From contig JAUIGE010000024.1 of NCBI GenBank assembly GCA_030430205.1, positions 45,381-109,380 of the forward strand: a stretch of DNA of 64,000 nt, read 5' to 3'. Positions 34,538 to 44,108 of this stretch are shown one piece after another. Origin of the DNA: Bacteroidia bacterium. GTDB taxonomy: Bacteria > Bacteroidota > Bacteroidia > J057. The position numbers and the translations under genes were made by a program. The notes below the pieces were generated by a model. It was not told the DNA's origin and searched no databases. It saw nothing but the letters and a program-made list of their open reading frames with translations. Position 1 is the first letter of the stretch, and the number at the start of each line of letters is the position of its first letter.

Positions 34538-36148
34538 ATGAAAACTCATTTTCACATTTTCCTCCTTTTAGGATTTACGATGACAGCTGGCTCCGGGCTA
34601 TTCGCCCAGAACCTCCCCTTCAGCCTGCAGATTCAGGAACTGAATCATGCAAATGTCCCGGCCCTGCAATCCTACGCCCATGCACAGCATGGGGACTATT
34701 GGCTCCTGATGGCCGGTATGACCGGCGGATTGCATGACTTCCGTCCTCCGATGGCCTTCCCGGTGGCCAGTGCCAACGACAGCATCTACGTCATGGACGT
34801 AGCAGATGACAGCCTCTGGGCTGCGCCCCTGACCTCTCTCCCGCTTCCGCTACAAGCGCAACTTTCTTCCACCAACCCGCAATTTTACCAGGATGGTAAT
34901 CAGCTATACCTTATAGGAGGCTATGGATACAGCCCGGCAGAAGGTGATCATACCACCTTTCCGATGCTCACGGTCATTGACGTGCCGGGCCTGGTCGCGG
35001 CCATCCGATCCGGGCAAGCCATGCTTGCACCCTTTTTCCGTCAGATTTCGGACAGCCGCCTGGCTGTGACAGGAGGGCATCTCGAAAAGCTGGATTCCAC
35101 CTTTTACCTCGTCTTCGGCCAGCGATTTGAAGGGCGCTACAATCCGCACAACGGCCCCAGCTTTGTGCAGACCTATACGAATGCGATCCGCACTTTTCAG
35201 ATACGGGACAATGGACAAAGCCTGGCTTTGACTCACTTCCAGGAGACCATCGACGCGGTGAATTTTCACCGCAGGGACTACAACCTGGTCCCGCAATTTT
35301 TTGCGGGAGGAGTAGAAGGCATGACAGCCTTTACAGGCGTTTTTCAATACAATGTAGACCTGCCTTTCCTCAATTCGGTGCATATCAGCGCTCAGGGAGC
35401 GCGCGTGGAGAACAGCTTTCGCCAGTTGCTCAACCAATACCACAGCGCATTTCTGCCCATCTATGACTCTGCGGCAGATGAAATGTACAACATCTTCTTT
35501 GGAGGTATTTCCCTGTATCATCCGGATCAGACGGGTGCTTTGCAGATCGACTCCATGGTGCCTTTTGTCAATCACATCAGCCTTGTGCGCAGATTTGACA
35601 ATGATTCCATGGCCGAGTACCTGCTGCCTGTCAGCATGCCGGGACTATTGGGTGCAGGTGCGGAATTTTTCCCTCATCCTCAGGCGCCCCGCTTCGCCAA
35701 TGGCATCATAGACTATGAGGCGCTCAGTGACCAGCCCACTTTGCTGGGCTATGTCTACGGCGGCATCGAAAGCAGCCAGGCCAACATATTTATGCAAAGC
35801 ACTGGCAGCAGCTGGGCTTCCGATCGCCTGTTTGCGGTTTACCTGACCCGGGACAATCCGCAGGCCCTCGATCCGGTAAAAATACCGGAGATATCTCTTT
35901 CCTTCAGGATCGCCCCCAATCCGGGCGAGGATTATATAGACGCCACTTTTTCCCTGAACAACAGTTCACACACCACCATCTTCTGGCAAAATACCGAAGG
36001 AAAAATCCTCACAGAAATGTACTTCGGCCGTCTCGGCCCCGGAGAGTACGCGCAGCGTTTTGACATTTCGGACCTGCCCGCAGGGCTGTATTATCTCACT
36101 CTGACGACGAACCATGGACAGGAAACGAGGAAGATAATTAGAAAATGA
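34538..36148 (+). CDS. Secreted propeller-like protein with T9SS type A sorting domain
   Basis: 536 residues. Signal peptide to LFAQ (residue 23). Kelch-like blades are visible as WLLMAGMTGGLHDF, QLYLIGGYGY, YLVFGQRFEGRY and YNIFFGGISLYH, consistent with a beta-propeller. The C-terminus, from FRIAPNPGEDYIDATFSL to LPAGLYYLTLT...RKIIRK, is a T9SS type A domain, so the protein is secreted or displayed on the surface. No catalytic motif is seen. It converges on the alpha-2-macroglobulin gene, 9 bp away. Confidence 0.75.
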   Translation: MKTHFHIFLLLGFTMTAGSGLFAQNLPFSLQIQELNHANVPALQSYAHAQHGDYWLLMAGMTGGLHDFRPPMAFPVASANDSIYVMDVADDSLWAAPLTSLPLPLQAQLSSTNPQFYQDGNQLYLIGGYGYSPAEGDHTTFPMLTVIDVPGLVAAIRSGQAMLAPFFRQISDSRLAVTGGHLEKLDSTFYLVFGQRFEGRYNPHNGPSFVQTYTNAIRTFQIRDNGQSLALTHFQETIDAVNFHRRDYNLVPQFFAGGVEGMTAFTGVFQYNVDLPFLNSVHISAQGARVENSFRQLLNQYHSAFLPIYDSAADEMYNIFFGGISLYHPDQTGALQIDSMVPFVNHISLVRRFDNDSMAEYLLPVSMPGLLGAGAEFFPHPQAPRFANGIIDYEALSDQPTLLGYVYGGIESSQANIFMQSTGSSWASDRLFAVYLTRDNPQALDPVKIPEISLSFRIAPNPGEDYIDATFSLNNSSHTTIFWQNTEGKILTEMYFGRLGPGEYAQRFDISDLPAGLYYLTLTTNHGQETRKIIRK

Positions 36149-36151
36149 GAG

Positions 36152-36166
36152 GATTTGCTAATCAAT
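36152..36166 (-). repeat. TTTGCTAAT-type repeat, family C (end of 36158 gene)
   Basis: On the minus strand TTGATTAGCAAATCC: the TAG stop of the alpha-2-macroglobulin gene is in GATTAGCAAAT. Confidence 0.5.
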
Positions 36167-39100
36167 CCTCACATCCCGCCCCCCATTTCGTCCGAAGAAA
36201 ACCGGCTCGTACATCATCTCCGCTTTGGCGGGATTGAGGGTGTAACGACCGCTGTAGCGGGGTTCCAGATGGATGCTAAAGGTGTATTTTCCTGCGGGAA
36301 GGGAAGTGAAATAGATATTCACCTTCTCTTTGCGGTATTCGCGGTGGACTTCGCGGTAGTGGCTGGGGCCTTTGTCGCCATAGGAGCAGCCTGCCGGAAC
36401 AGGCACTTCCAGGGATAAATAGGAAGCTTTTTTCTTCACTTCCAGCTCCACGATCAATTCGGCGGTTTGGCCGGTGGTAAGCTGTGGAGTGGATTCTCCA
36501 TTTTGGCGGAGAGATGTTTGTATGCTAAAAAGGCTGTCTACAGGCTCGGGATCGCGCTCCCAGCGGCTTTGGTAGATCGTGACAAATATGGGGGCATTGC
36601 CTTGTTTTTGGATGGAAATGCTACCGCTGCGGTAGTCATCGAGCGTCATGCGCGCGGGCCAATCCGAGATCAGGCGATTGCCATCGCCATAAGTCAGTGC
36701 GAGCTGTGCCCCAGCCTGCGGCTGCTTCGATGCCTCCACCAGATCGGGCACAAGGGTGCCCAGAATCGCGGCCGATTCGATCGTATTGCGCCAGCCATCG
36801 CGCTGGCGCGTCTCGAAGAAATAGGCGCGTATGCGCTGCAAAGCAGCTTCTTCTCCGCCATGCTGGCGGAGGATCTTATAGGCGAGCAGCGTCTGCTCGA
36901 CTTCGCCTCCATACCATCTCCAGCCTTTTCGGCCCCAATAATGACCGCCGATGGCGGTCTGGCTTCGTGCCCGCCGGACCCTGTCCAGGCTGTATTCTCT
37001 GCCCGTCAATTGCTGCAATCGCAGCAGCAGCAATTCCTCATAGGATGAGAGCTGCACCGTATCTATGGCGATCATGTTGAAGAAGAAACCGAAATCGGTG
37101 TTTGCTTTCATTTCGGCCATTCTGACCAATAATGTCAGCATTTGCGGGCGGTTATAGGCGCGGTAGCGCGCAGCCATGGAGTCCTGCAAAAAGCGAAAAG
37201 CAGAGGCAAGTTTGGGGTCTTCGGGATCATTTTGCTGGAGGGAAGCCGCCACATAGGCGGTCATCCAGAGCGTGCCGCTATTACCGGGCCACCAGCCCCA
37301 GGAGCCATCGGCATTTTGGGCGCGGTGCAGACGGCGCTTCAATTGGTTGATGTCGTTGCGGTTGTCGTCGGGCAATTGCAGGGCAAGGCGCGTATCGCGC
37401 GCCAGGCGCATGGCCGTCAGGCGGGACGCCATTTGCTCATTGCAATCGTGTGGATAGCGGATCAGGTAGTCGAGGTCCTGCAGGAGGAGCTGCAGGGGGT
37501 TGCTGCGGGCGATCAGCTCGACAGGGCCTTCCCCGGCCTGGGGACTGAAAGTCACCGTGGTATCGCCTTCGAGGTAGAAAAATGCGCCTTCATTTTCCAA
37601 TACCCCGCGCGGAAAGATCGGGATGTCGCGCATCTCTCCATCCAGCTCGCCATTGCGGCGAATGAGCAGATAGCGCGGCTTCAGCGTGTCGAAAGGCGCG
37701 CCCAGCTCCCCGCCGAAAAGCGGCGGTTTCACCTCAGCCACCACGGCAAAATGCTCTATGAGCAGGTCTTTGACGGTTGTATCATGGCGACGGATGTCGT
37801 CATCTGTGAGGCCGAAGGCCGTTTGTACTTCGGTTTCCTCGCCGTAATTGATCAGGCGACCGATCAGCATGGCGGAGTCGCCTTCGACCATAAATCGCGG
37901 CAGCGAGAGGCGGGCGGTCAGTTGCCTGAGCGACTGGATCAGGCCGCTGTGGTAGCCGATCTGCAGCTTGCTGTTCATGGCGTAGACATAGGTTTTCCAG
38001 CCGGTGATGTCGTCCGGCATTTTGACGCGGATGCGCGCCTGGCCCTGGGCATCCGTCAGGAGATCGGGACGCCAGTAGGCGTTGTCGCGGAAGTCTTGGC
38101 GCAGTGCGCCGAAGTCGATGGGAGCCGCGGGCATGAGCCCGCCGATGGAGTCGCCGTAGGCGGCGGGGATGCCTCCAATATGCTGAACTAATAATGAAAG
38201 ACTTTCCTCTTTTTCATCTAAATCAGGAACGCCATCTTTGTCTTCATCCATAGCACGTCCTTGCTCATCTACCAGTGATTGTCTTTCTGTAAATCTTGAT
38301 TTTTGGCTTGATTGGGCCATATCTGTTAAAGGGTTTACCCTCCAATGACCTCCTGTTCTTCTCTTACTAAATAAGGGTTTAGTTTCTCCTCCGCCAATCC
38401 TACCTCCTCCTACAGAATACCCTGTCACGACCGCTTCCTCAAACATCAACGGAACTCCTTCTCCCAACCAAACCTGCATCCATTGGCCTCTTCCAAAATA
38501 AACCTCCTGCTCCTGGTAGCCGATAAAATTGACAACCAGCTGCCCTGAAGTTCTCTGTGTTTTCAGGTAAAAAAGCCCTTGCTCATCTGTAAAAGTGCCA
38601 ATGTTTGTGCCCTTAATTCGCACGATCGCGCCCTCAATGGGCTCTCCTGTGGAGCCATCCTTTACCTGTCCAAATACACAGTCCTTGCATTTGCCCTGAT
38701 TTCCCTCCTGAAAATGAGACAAAAAGTCTGGATCAAGCACCCAGGGAACTTCATAGCTGTTTTCTTTTTCCTTAAAGGGAATGATCGTCGGCAATTTGCT
38801 TGTCTTCAGCCATTGAATCCTACGGCCTCTTGCGGGATAAGCGTAAGGTTGGAAAAAGTCATTTTCCGGCTCAAGCGGCAGGTCTGTCCGCTGAAAGATC
38901 AGGTCAAACTGTGGCGTATCTGTGAGTTCAACGACTCTTCCATTTACCCTGCTACCGCCAGGTAGCAACTGGAAACTTTGAGCTTCCTGAAGGGCTTGCT
39001 TCAGGTTGCTTTGTAGCTCTTCGTGTTCCATTTCCTCTAGAGGAAACTGCCATTCGTTGAGTCCTTCCTTTACTTCTTTTGTTTCCCAAAAGAGCTGATA

Positions 39101-42100
39101 ATCAGGGTGAATCAGGATGATTTCATACTTGCCGCGGGCCAGGCCTTTCGCTTCAAATTCGCCCTGCGCATTCACACGCTTGTGCAGCGCCAGTTTATTT
39201 CCACTGAAAAATAAGACCTCTGCCGCAGCGGCATTTGCCACTTTTCCTTTGACAGTTGCCTGACCATTTTTAAAAATCTGGTTGATGCTATAGCTGTTTC
39301 CCTCCCGCTGCACAAGCTGCTCCCCGGCGCTCAGCATGCGGTTGAGCAGGGTATCAAATTTCATGTGCTGGTAGAAGCTGTCCGCTTTGAGCACAAAGAT
39401 TTCATCTTTTTTTACCCATACCTCATCGCGCTCCAGGGTATAGCCATTGTTTGTTCGGAAAATAAAATCATAACAGCCTACTGCGAAGCTTTGCCGATCC
39501 AGTGAAAGCATCGGCCAGATATTGTAGGGATCGTCGCATGTCTTCACCAGGACCTGCATATTGTAGGTGTTGGGGATGGAAAATTGAATTTGGCCCGTTT
39601 CGCCATCCAGCGAAAAAGGGGCTCGATTGACCTGCTGAACTTTTTCCCTTTCCTCCAAAACCACCTCAGAAGGCAGCAAAGCCAAGCGTCCCATGGACTG
39701 ATTGGAAAGGCTCCAGCCGTTTTTGAGGATGTGTTTGTCGAACACGGGCAGCTCTTCCATTTCGATAAAGGTCGGACCTATCCGATAGCTATAGCCCGGC
39801 TGGACGCGCAGGTAGCGCCCAAACTGCCCCCGCAGGGCAAAAGCCATATCCGACACCTGGATCGGGCCGATGCAGTAGCGCTGTTTTCCCTCATAATAGA
39901 TATTGGGATGCTGGGACAAAACGGTGGTTGTGCCCAGCTGCCAGAGGTAGCATTCGGTCTCCTTCTGCCAGCTTCTTTCCAGCCAGAAGATGCTGTTATT
40001 CAGCTGTTTCAGTTCTTTATGGGTCAGGGTATCGCCTCTGTCAACTTTCCTGATAAAAGCGGGAAGATGAGAGGGATTGATGGAAATTTCTGTCTTAAAG
40101 CCTTTTTTGAAAACAACATCTTTGAGCTGGTATTCGGCCTTTCCGGCGCGGATGCGCAGGTCGACAGTATCATAAAAGGCATGAAAGGAAAAGGGCCCGA
40201 TACTGGAGGCATAGCCAAAATAGACCAATTGCTCATTCATATACAGCATCTGAATGGGCTGCTGTACCCCTTCTTCATAGATAAATGGCGCAAATTCCAT
40301 GCGGTCTTTATCGGCCAGCGGAAGATATCGAAACTCGACTGTGTCGGGATAGCGCATGCGGTAGCTATCGACAGTGTCGAGGGCAAAATCCTTGATATGA
40401 TGCTGTTTCAGGCGCTTATTGGCGGCAAAATACGGCAAATCCAGCCAGGCGTTTTCGCGTTCATATTTCACTTTTTGAAGGTGGAAATTGTCGTAGAAAC
40501 CGGGGGCATTGTCCTCGGGGAAGCGGTTGTTGACCGCATAGGCGGTCAGGTCTACTTCGGGCATGCGCTGCCCGAAATCATCGGTCACCGTGACCTGTAT
40601 ATCGACGGAGTCGCCCGGCTCGATACGTGCAGGCTGCTCAACAGCCAGATTGAGGCGACCTTCGGCAATCATCAGGACTTCCTGCCGCGTCACAGGCTGC
40701 CCATTATGGAAAAAGCGATAATGCAAAACCAAGGCTTCCGCATCTGCCGAAATCCCTTCCCATTGCCAGGAATCTTCGATATTTCCTTTTGTCAATACCT
40801 TTTTTCCTTTCTTCACCTCATAGCTAAGCGGCCACTTCCAGGGATTGTTTATTTCAAAAAAAACAGAATCTCCCCGACGGTATTTCTCCGCCGAAATCCT
40901 GGGCTCGGGTGAATGAATAACGACTGATTTTCCATCCACCGAAACTTCATAAGATGAAATCGAAGGATGGGTTTTGAGCATATAGGGAAAGCTGATTTCC
41001 CTTTCAAATTGAGCCAGGTTATTATAGCTATAGCGGCTGCTTGCCCTTCCTGTCAGGATGCCTTTCACATTTCTTTCAGCCTGATAATCAATCAGTAAGG
41101 TGTCGTTTTTCCAGCTGTAATTGATTCTTTGGGGAATTTTTTTCGGCTGAATCCTGAAATGGGTATACTCTGTTTTGAGTTCATTATTGGAGGCCCGATA
41201 ATCCGCTTTGATGCGGTAGGTGACAGTCGTATTGGGCGTTTTGTCTTTGGGAATAACCGCCACAGGCTTCTCCTGGCTGTTCATCGACACCGTATCTTTC
41301 AGCAGGGTCAGCGGAAGATACAGTTCTTCCGGCAGGTCCGAACCCAGGTTGGAGAAGCTGATTTCCAAAATCACTTCGCCGCCCGGCAGCGGCACGCCAC
41401 TGGCGTCTGTCGCCTGTGCAAATATTTGCACGCTGTCTCCCGGCTCATAGACGGACTTGTCCGTGCGGATCGAAAAGCTGCTTTCGTCCAACTCATAGTC
41501 TTCGTATTTGAAATAGACATAATCCAGCACATAATGCTTTTTGCCTGTGGTAGCGCGCAGGCGCAGGTTGAAGCGCCCATCGAGCTTCCAGCCCAAAGAG
41601 TCTTTGAGCGGCAGGTCCATCAGATAAAGGCCCGGCCTTTGGGGCAAAAGCGTTGCTATCGGCTTGCCCGTAGCCGAGCAATACAGATCGAAAGCATCCG
41701 TCTGCGGATGGCCCTTTCTGTCAAAAATAAGCGCTTTGAAGCGCAGGGTATCCCCCGGCCGATAGCCGGGCTGATTGACGAGGATATAGCCGTGATAAGT
41801 GCGCCTGAAGTATTGGGTATTTTCATACATTGTCCCTTCCGTCGCACTGTAGCTAAAATATTTTTTCTCCTTCACATCATCTCCCCGATGGTAAACCAGC
41901 ATGCGCGTCTCCCGTGCAGTCTTGATTTTCAGCAGGCCCCGGAGCTTGTGGCCGGGGATGATATAGGCAGCTGATTCCTCATCGAAATCAAGCTTTTTAT
42001 TAGCATAATGCACTTCCAGGCCATCGGCTGCTTGCGCTTGCGTTTTGACAAAAAGCAGGCTTCTCCCGCTTTCGGGAATGATCTGTATATCCTCTATTTC

Positions 42101-42412
42101 GCTTTTTGTCAAAAGCTCCGCATATACCCGATCCGCTTTTACCCATGTCAGCAGGTAGCTGCCGGGAGCCAGAGCGGCTAGTTGTGGCTTTTGCCCAAAG
42201 GGCAAAGTATCCACTGGCGATGCCAGGACGAGGGCGCGTCTTTTCCGGCGGACTTTGTCGCCGGGATGGTAGAGCCGCGTTCGCGGCTGGGTGAGGATTT
42301 GCTCCACTTGCTGGTCGCTCAGCTTAAAAAGAAGCTGTTGCGATTGCTGGGCTTGGAGAAAGGAAAGAGAAAAAAACAGGCTTAGCAGGCTTAGAAAGAG
42401 TATCTTATTCAT
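36158..42412 (-). CDS. Very large alpha-2-macroglobulin family protein with inserted carboxypeptidase-regulatory/plug-like segment
   Basis: 2084 residues from the Met at 42412 (MNKILFLSLLSLFFSLSFLQ signal peptide); an upstream Met at 42523 is rejected because it precedes the signal peptide. It carries macroglobulin MG domains (TDKSVYEPGDSVQIFAQATD region and VNQPGYRPGDTLRFKALIFD) and the A2M core around GWKTYVYAMNSKLQIG. The thioester-type motif CNEQ sits in YPHDCNEQMASRL (~1655), within the alpha-alpha toroid (ADGSWGWWPGNSG), before the receptor-binding-like end. Between the halves (~1240-1340) is a CarboxypepD_reg-like unit (GQVKDGSTGEPIEGAIVRIK) followed by EEAVVTGYSVGGG, as at the start of SusC plugs. 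Presumed periplasmic protease trap. No pbpC-type partner is adjacent. Confidence 0.9.
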   Translation of the reverse strand: MNKILFLSLLSLFFSLSFLQAQQSQQLLFKLSDQQVEQILTQPRTRLYHPGDKVRRKRRALVLASPVDTLPFGQKPQLAALAPGSYLLTWVKADRVYAELLTKSEIEDIQIIPESGRSLLFVKTQAQAADGLEVHYANKKLDFDEESAAYIIPGHKLRGLLKIKTARETRMLVYHRGDDVKEKKYFSYSATEGTMYENTQYFRRTYHGYILVNQPGYRPGDTLRFKALIFDRKGHPQTDAFDLYCSATGKPIATLLPQRPGLYLMDLPLKDSLGWKLDGRFNLRLRATTGKKHYVLDYVYFKYEDYELDESSFSIRTDKSVYEPGDSVQIFAQATDASGVPLPGGEVILEISFSNLGSDLPEELYLPLTLLKDTVSMNSQEKPVAVIPKDKTPNTTVTYRIKADYRASNNELKTEYTHFRIQPKKIPQRINYSWKNDTLLIDYQAERNVKGILTGRASSRYSYNNLAQFEREISFPYMLKTHPSISSYEVSVDGKSVVIHSPEPRISAEKYRRGDSVFFEINNPWKWPLSYEVKKGKKVLTKGNIEDSWQWEGISADAEALVLHYRFFHNGQPVTRQEVLMIAEGRLNLAVEQPARIEPGDSVDIQVTVTDDFGQRMPEVDLTAYAVNNRFPEDNAPGFYDNFHLQKVKYERENAWLDLPYFAANKRLKQHHIKDFALDTVDSYRMRYPDTVEFRYLPLADKDRMEFAPFIYEEGVQQPIQMLYMNEQLVYFGYASSIGPFSFHAFYDTVDLRIRAGKAEYQLKDVVFKKGFKTEISINPSHLPAFIRKVDRGDTLTHKELKQLNNSIFWLERSWQKETECYLWQLGTTTVLSQHPNIYYEGKQRYCIGPIQVSDMAFALRGQFGRYLRVQPGYSYRIGPTFIEMEELPVFDKHILKNGWSLSNQSMGRLALLPSEVVLEEREKVQQVNRAPFSLDGETGQIQFSIPNTYNMQVLVKTCDDPYNIWPMLSLDRQSFAVGCYDFIFRTNNGYTLERDEVWVKKDEIFVLKADSFYQHMKFDTLLNRMLSAGEQLVQREGNSYSINQIFKNGQATVKGKVANAAAAEVLFFSGNKLALHKRVNAQGEFEAKGLARGKYEIILIHPDYQLFWETKEVKEGLNEWQFPLEEMEHEELQSNLKQALQEAQSFQLLPGGSRVNGRVVELTDTPQFDLIFQRTDLPLEPENDFFQPYAYPARGRRIQWLKTSKLPTIIPFKEKENSYEVPWVLDPDFLSHFQEGNQGKCKDCVFGQVKDGSTGEPIEGAIVRIKGTNIGTFTDEQGLFYLKTQRTSGQLVVNFIGYQEQEVYFGRGQWMQVWLGEGVPLMFEEAVVTGYSVGGGRIGGGETKPLFSKRRTGGHWRVNPLTDMAQSSQKSRFTERQSLVDEQGRAMDEDKDGVPDLDEKEESLSLLVQHIGGIPAAYGDSIGGLMPAAPIDFGALRQDFRDNAYWRPDLLTDAQGQARIRVKMPDDITGWKTYVYAMNSKLQIGYHSGLIQSLRQLTARLSLPRFMVEGDSAMLIGRLINYGEETEVQTAFGLTDDDIRRHDTTVKDLLIEHFAVVAEVKPPLFGGELGAPFDTLKPRYLLIRRNGELDGEMRDIPIFPRGVLENEGAFFYLEGDTTVTFSPQAGEGPVELIARSNPLQLLLQDLDYLIRYPHDCNEQMASRLTAMRLARDTRLALQLPDDNRNDINQLKRRLHRAQNADGSWGWWPGNSGTLWMTAYVAASLQQNDPEDPKLASAFRFLQDSMAARYRAYNRPQMLTLLVRMAEMKANTDFGFFFNMIAIDTVQLSSYEELLLLRLQQLTGREYSLDRVRRARSQTAIGGHYWGRKGWRWYGGEVEQTLLAYKILRQHGGEEAALQRIRAYFFETRQRDGWRNTIESAAILGTLVPDLVEASKQPQAGAQLALTYGDGNRLISDWPARMTLDDYRSGSISIQKQGNAPIFVTIYQSRWERDPEPVDSLFSIQTSLRQNGESTPQLTTGQTAELIVELEVKKKASYLSLEVPVPAGCSYGDKGPSHYREVHREYRKEKVNIYFTSLPAGKYTFSIHLEPRYSGRYTLNPAKAEMMYEPVFFGRNGGRDVRID

Positions 42413-42536
42413 AAAATAGCGGCTAATACAGGAGGAGAATTTACAGAAAGAGAGGGATAGCTGACTCATTCCATAGCTTCCTGTAGTTAAATCAAAAGAA
42501 TTGCCCGGAATTGTAAGAATCAAATTAGCGTTTTTT

Positions 42537-42544
42537 TACCTTTG
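42537..42544 (+). promoter_or_regulatory. -7 box of pyrR
   Basis: TACCTTTG fits TAnnTTTG. The predicted transcription start is near 42551, about 11 nt before the pyrR ATG. The only upstream TTG (42511-42513) is 23 nt away, wider than the usual 19-21, so this is a partial match. Confidence 0.5.
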
Positions 42545-42561
42545 CACCCAAATAAGCGCTC

Positions 42562-43101
42562 ATGAAAAAGCTTGACCTCTTTCCCGACGGCAAATTAGAC
42601 GTCACCCTGCTCCGGCTGTGCCACCAATTGCTGGAGAATTATGGTGATTTCGAAGACACCGTGCTGCTCGCTTTACAGCCTCGTGGTGTATACCTGGGCC
42701 GTCGCATCTCTCAATTGTTAACAGCATTGTTGCCGGGAAAAACCGTCTTATACGGTGAGCTGGACGTGACTTTTTTTCGGGATGACTTCCGAAGGAGAGA
42801 CAGTGTGCTGGAGCCCAATAAAACCCAGGTCGATTTTCTCATAGAAAATAAAAACGTCATCCTCATAGATGATGTGCTCTATACCGGCCGCACGACACGT
42901 GCGGCAATGGATGCCATGTTGGCTTTCGGTCGTCCGAAAAGTGTCGAACTTCTGGCGCTCGTAGATCGCCGCCACCAGCGCGAATTGCCCATAGAGGGCT
43001 CATTTATCGGTATCACGGTCGATACCCTCGACACAGATCACGTAACCGTCGAACTCCGAGAAGCGGGGGGGGAGGATAAGGTTTTTTTGACTGAAAAGTA
43101 G
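42562..43101 (+). CDS. pyrR: PyrR-family phosphoribosyltransferase
   Basis: 179 residues. PyrR proteins bind UMP/UTP and regulate pyrimidine genes by RNA attenuation in Firmicutes; many also act as uracil phosphoribosyltransferase. The PRPP-binding loop VILIDDVLYTGRTTRAAMDA is complete, with LLALQPRGVYLGRRI and LVDRRHQRELPI also typical. It is followed by pyrB after a 92-bp spacer filled with a G-rich inverted repeat. Whether it regulates RNA in this organism is unknown; no PyrR-binding anti-antiterminator loop was recognised in its own short leader. Confidence 0.9.
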   Translation: MKKLDLFPDGKLDVTLLRLCHQLLENYGDFEDTVLLALQPRGVYLGRRISQLLTALLPGKTVLYGELDVTFFRDDFRRRDSVLEPNKTQVDFLIENKNVILIDDVLYTGRTTRAAMDAMLAFGRPKSVELLALVDRRHQRELPIEGSFIGITVDTLDTDHVTVELREAGGEDKVFLTEK

Positions 43102-43104
43102 GAA

Positions 43105-43187
43105 GGTTCCGGGTTTTGGGTTTCGGGTTCCGGGTTTCGGGTTTCGAGACACACAGAACTCGAAACCCAAAACCCGAAACAAACAAA
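43105..43187 (+). repeat. G-rich GGGTTT(C/T) tract with long hairpin, family A copy 2
   Basis: Tandem GGGTTTTGGGTTTCGGG units followed by an inverted copy. Arms 43131-43148 and 43159-43176 pair over 18 bp with one mismatch around a 10-nt loop. It fills the pyrR-pyrB spacer and ends 6 bp before the pyrB ATG. Confidence 0.85.
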
Positions 43188-43193
43188 CGTAAT

Positions 43194-44102
43194 ATGCGCC
43201 ATTTACTAGGAATAAAATACATCAGCGAATCCGACATTCACTCCATCTTCCAGACGGCAGATAACTTCAAGGATGTGATCAACCGGCCGATCAAGAAGGT
43301 GCCTTCTTTGCGGGATACGACGATTGCGAACCTTTTCTTCGAAAATTCGACACGGACGAGAATCTCCTTTGAGCTGGCCGAGAAGCGGCTGTCAGCCGAT
43401 GTGGTGAACTTCTCTGCTTCGAGCAGCAGCGTCAAAAAAGGCGAAACCCTGCTTGACACCGTCAACAATATCCTCGCCATGAAGGTGGATATGGTGGTGA
43501 TGCGCCACCCCAATCCGGGCGCGCATGTTTTCCTCAGCAAACATATCGACGCCCAGATCATCAATGCCGGCGACGGCACGCATGAGCATCCGACGCAGGC
43601 ACTGCTGGACTGCTTTTCGCTGCGCGAAAAATTCGGTGAATTCAAAGGCCTCAAAGTCGCCATCGTCGGCGATATCACCCATAGCCGCGTGGCTTTATCT
43701 AACATTTTTGCTCTGCAAAAGTTAGGAGCTAAAGTGCGGGTCTGCGGGCCTCCCACCCTCATCCCCAAACATATAGGATCGCTGGGCGTAGAAGTGTCCT
43801 ACGATCTGAAAGATACCCTCAGGTGGGCCGATGCAGTCAATATGCTGCGCATACAATTGGAACGTCAGGACATCGCTTATTTTCCTTCCCTGCGCGAATA
43901 TTCGCAGCTTTATGGCCTGGATAAGGAGATACTGGACAGCCTGAAAAAGGATCTGGTGATCCTGCATCCCGGCCCGATCAATCGGGGGGTGGAGATCACG
44001 AGTGAGGTGGCGGATTCGGAGCAGGCGATCATTTTGGATCAGGTGGAGAATGGGGTCGCGGTGCGGATGGCGGTCTTGTATCTGCTCGCTGGTGCGAAGT
44101 GA
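43194..44102 (+). CDS. pyrB: Aspartate carbamoyltransferase catalytic subunit
   Basis: 302 residues, full length. First committed step of pyrimidine synthesis, using carbamoyl phosphate and aspartate. Start at 43194 (MRHLLGIKYISESDIHSIFQ). The frame is open upstream to 43116, but that part is translated repeat. The carbamoyl-phosphate site FFENSTRTRISFELAEKRL, HEHPTQALLD and the C-terminal HPGPINRGVEI are all present. There is no pyrI next to it, so it is probably a catalytic trimer without regulatory chains. Confidence 0.96.
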   Translation: MRHLLGIKYISESDIHSIFQTADNFKDVINRPIKKVPSLRDTTIANLFFENSTRTRISFELAEKRLSADVVNFSASSSSVKKGETLLDTVNNILAMKVDMVVMRHPNPGAHVFLSKHIDAQIINAGDGTHEHPTQALLDCFSLREKFGEFKGLKVAIVGDITHSRVALSNIFALQKLGAKVRVCGPPTLIPKHIGSLGVEVSYDLKDTLRWADAVNMLRIQLERQDIAYFPSLREYSQLYGLDKEILDSLKKDLVILHPGPINRGVEITSEVADSEQAIILDQVENGVAVRMAVLYLLAGAK

Positions 44103-44108
44103 TTTTTT

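Noticed and set aside
37142..38191. 349-codon ORF on the plus strand
   Set aside because: Antisense to the alpha-2-macroglobulin gene, no protein-like motif; a GC-rich codon shadow.
39584..40912. 442-codon ORF on the plus strand
   Set aside because: Also antisense to the alpha-2-macroglobulin gene and without a recognisable domain.
43116..43193. 26-codon upstream extension of pyrB
   Set aside because: It is translated GGGTTTC repeat; the carbamoyltransferase N-terminus starts at 43194.
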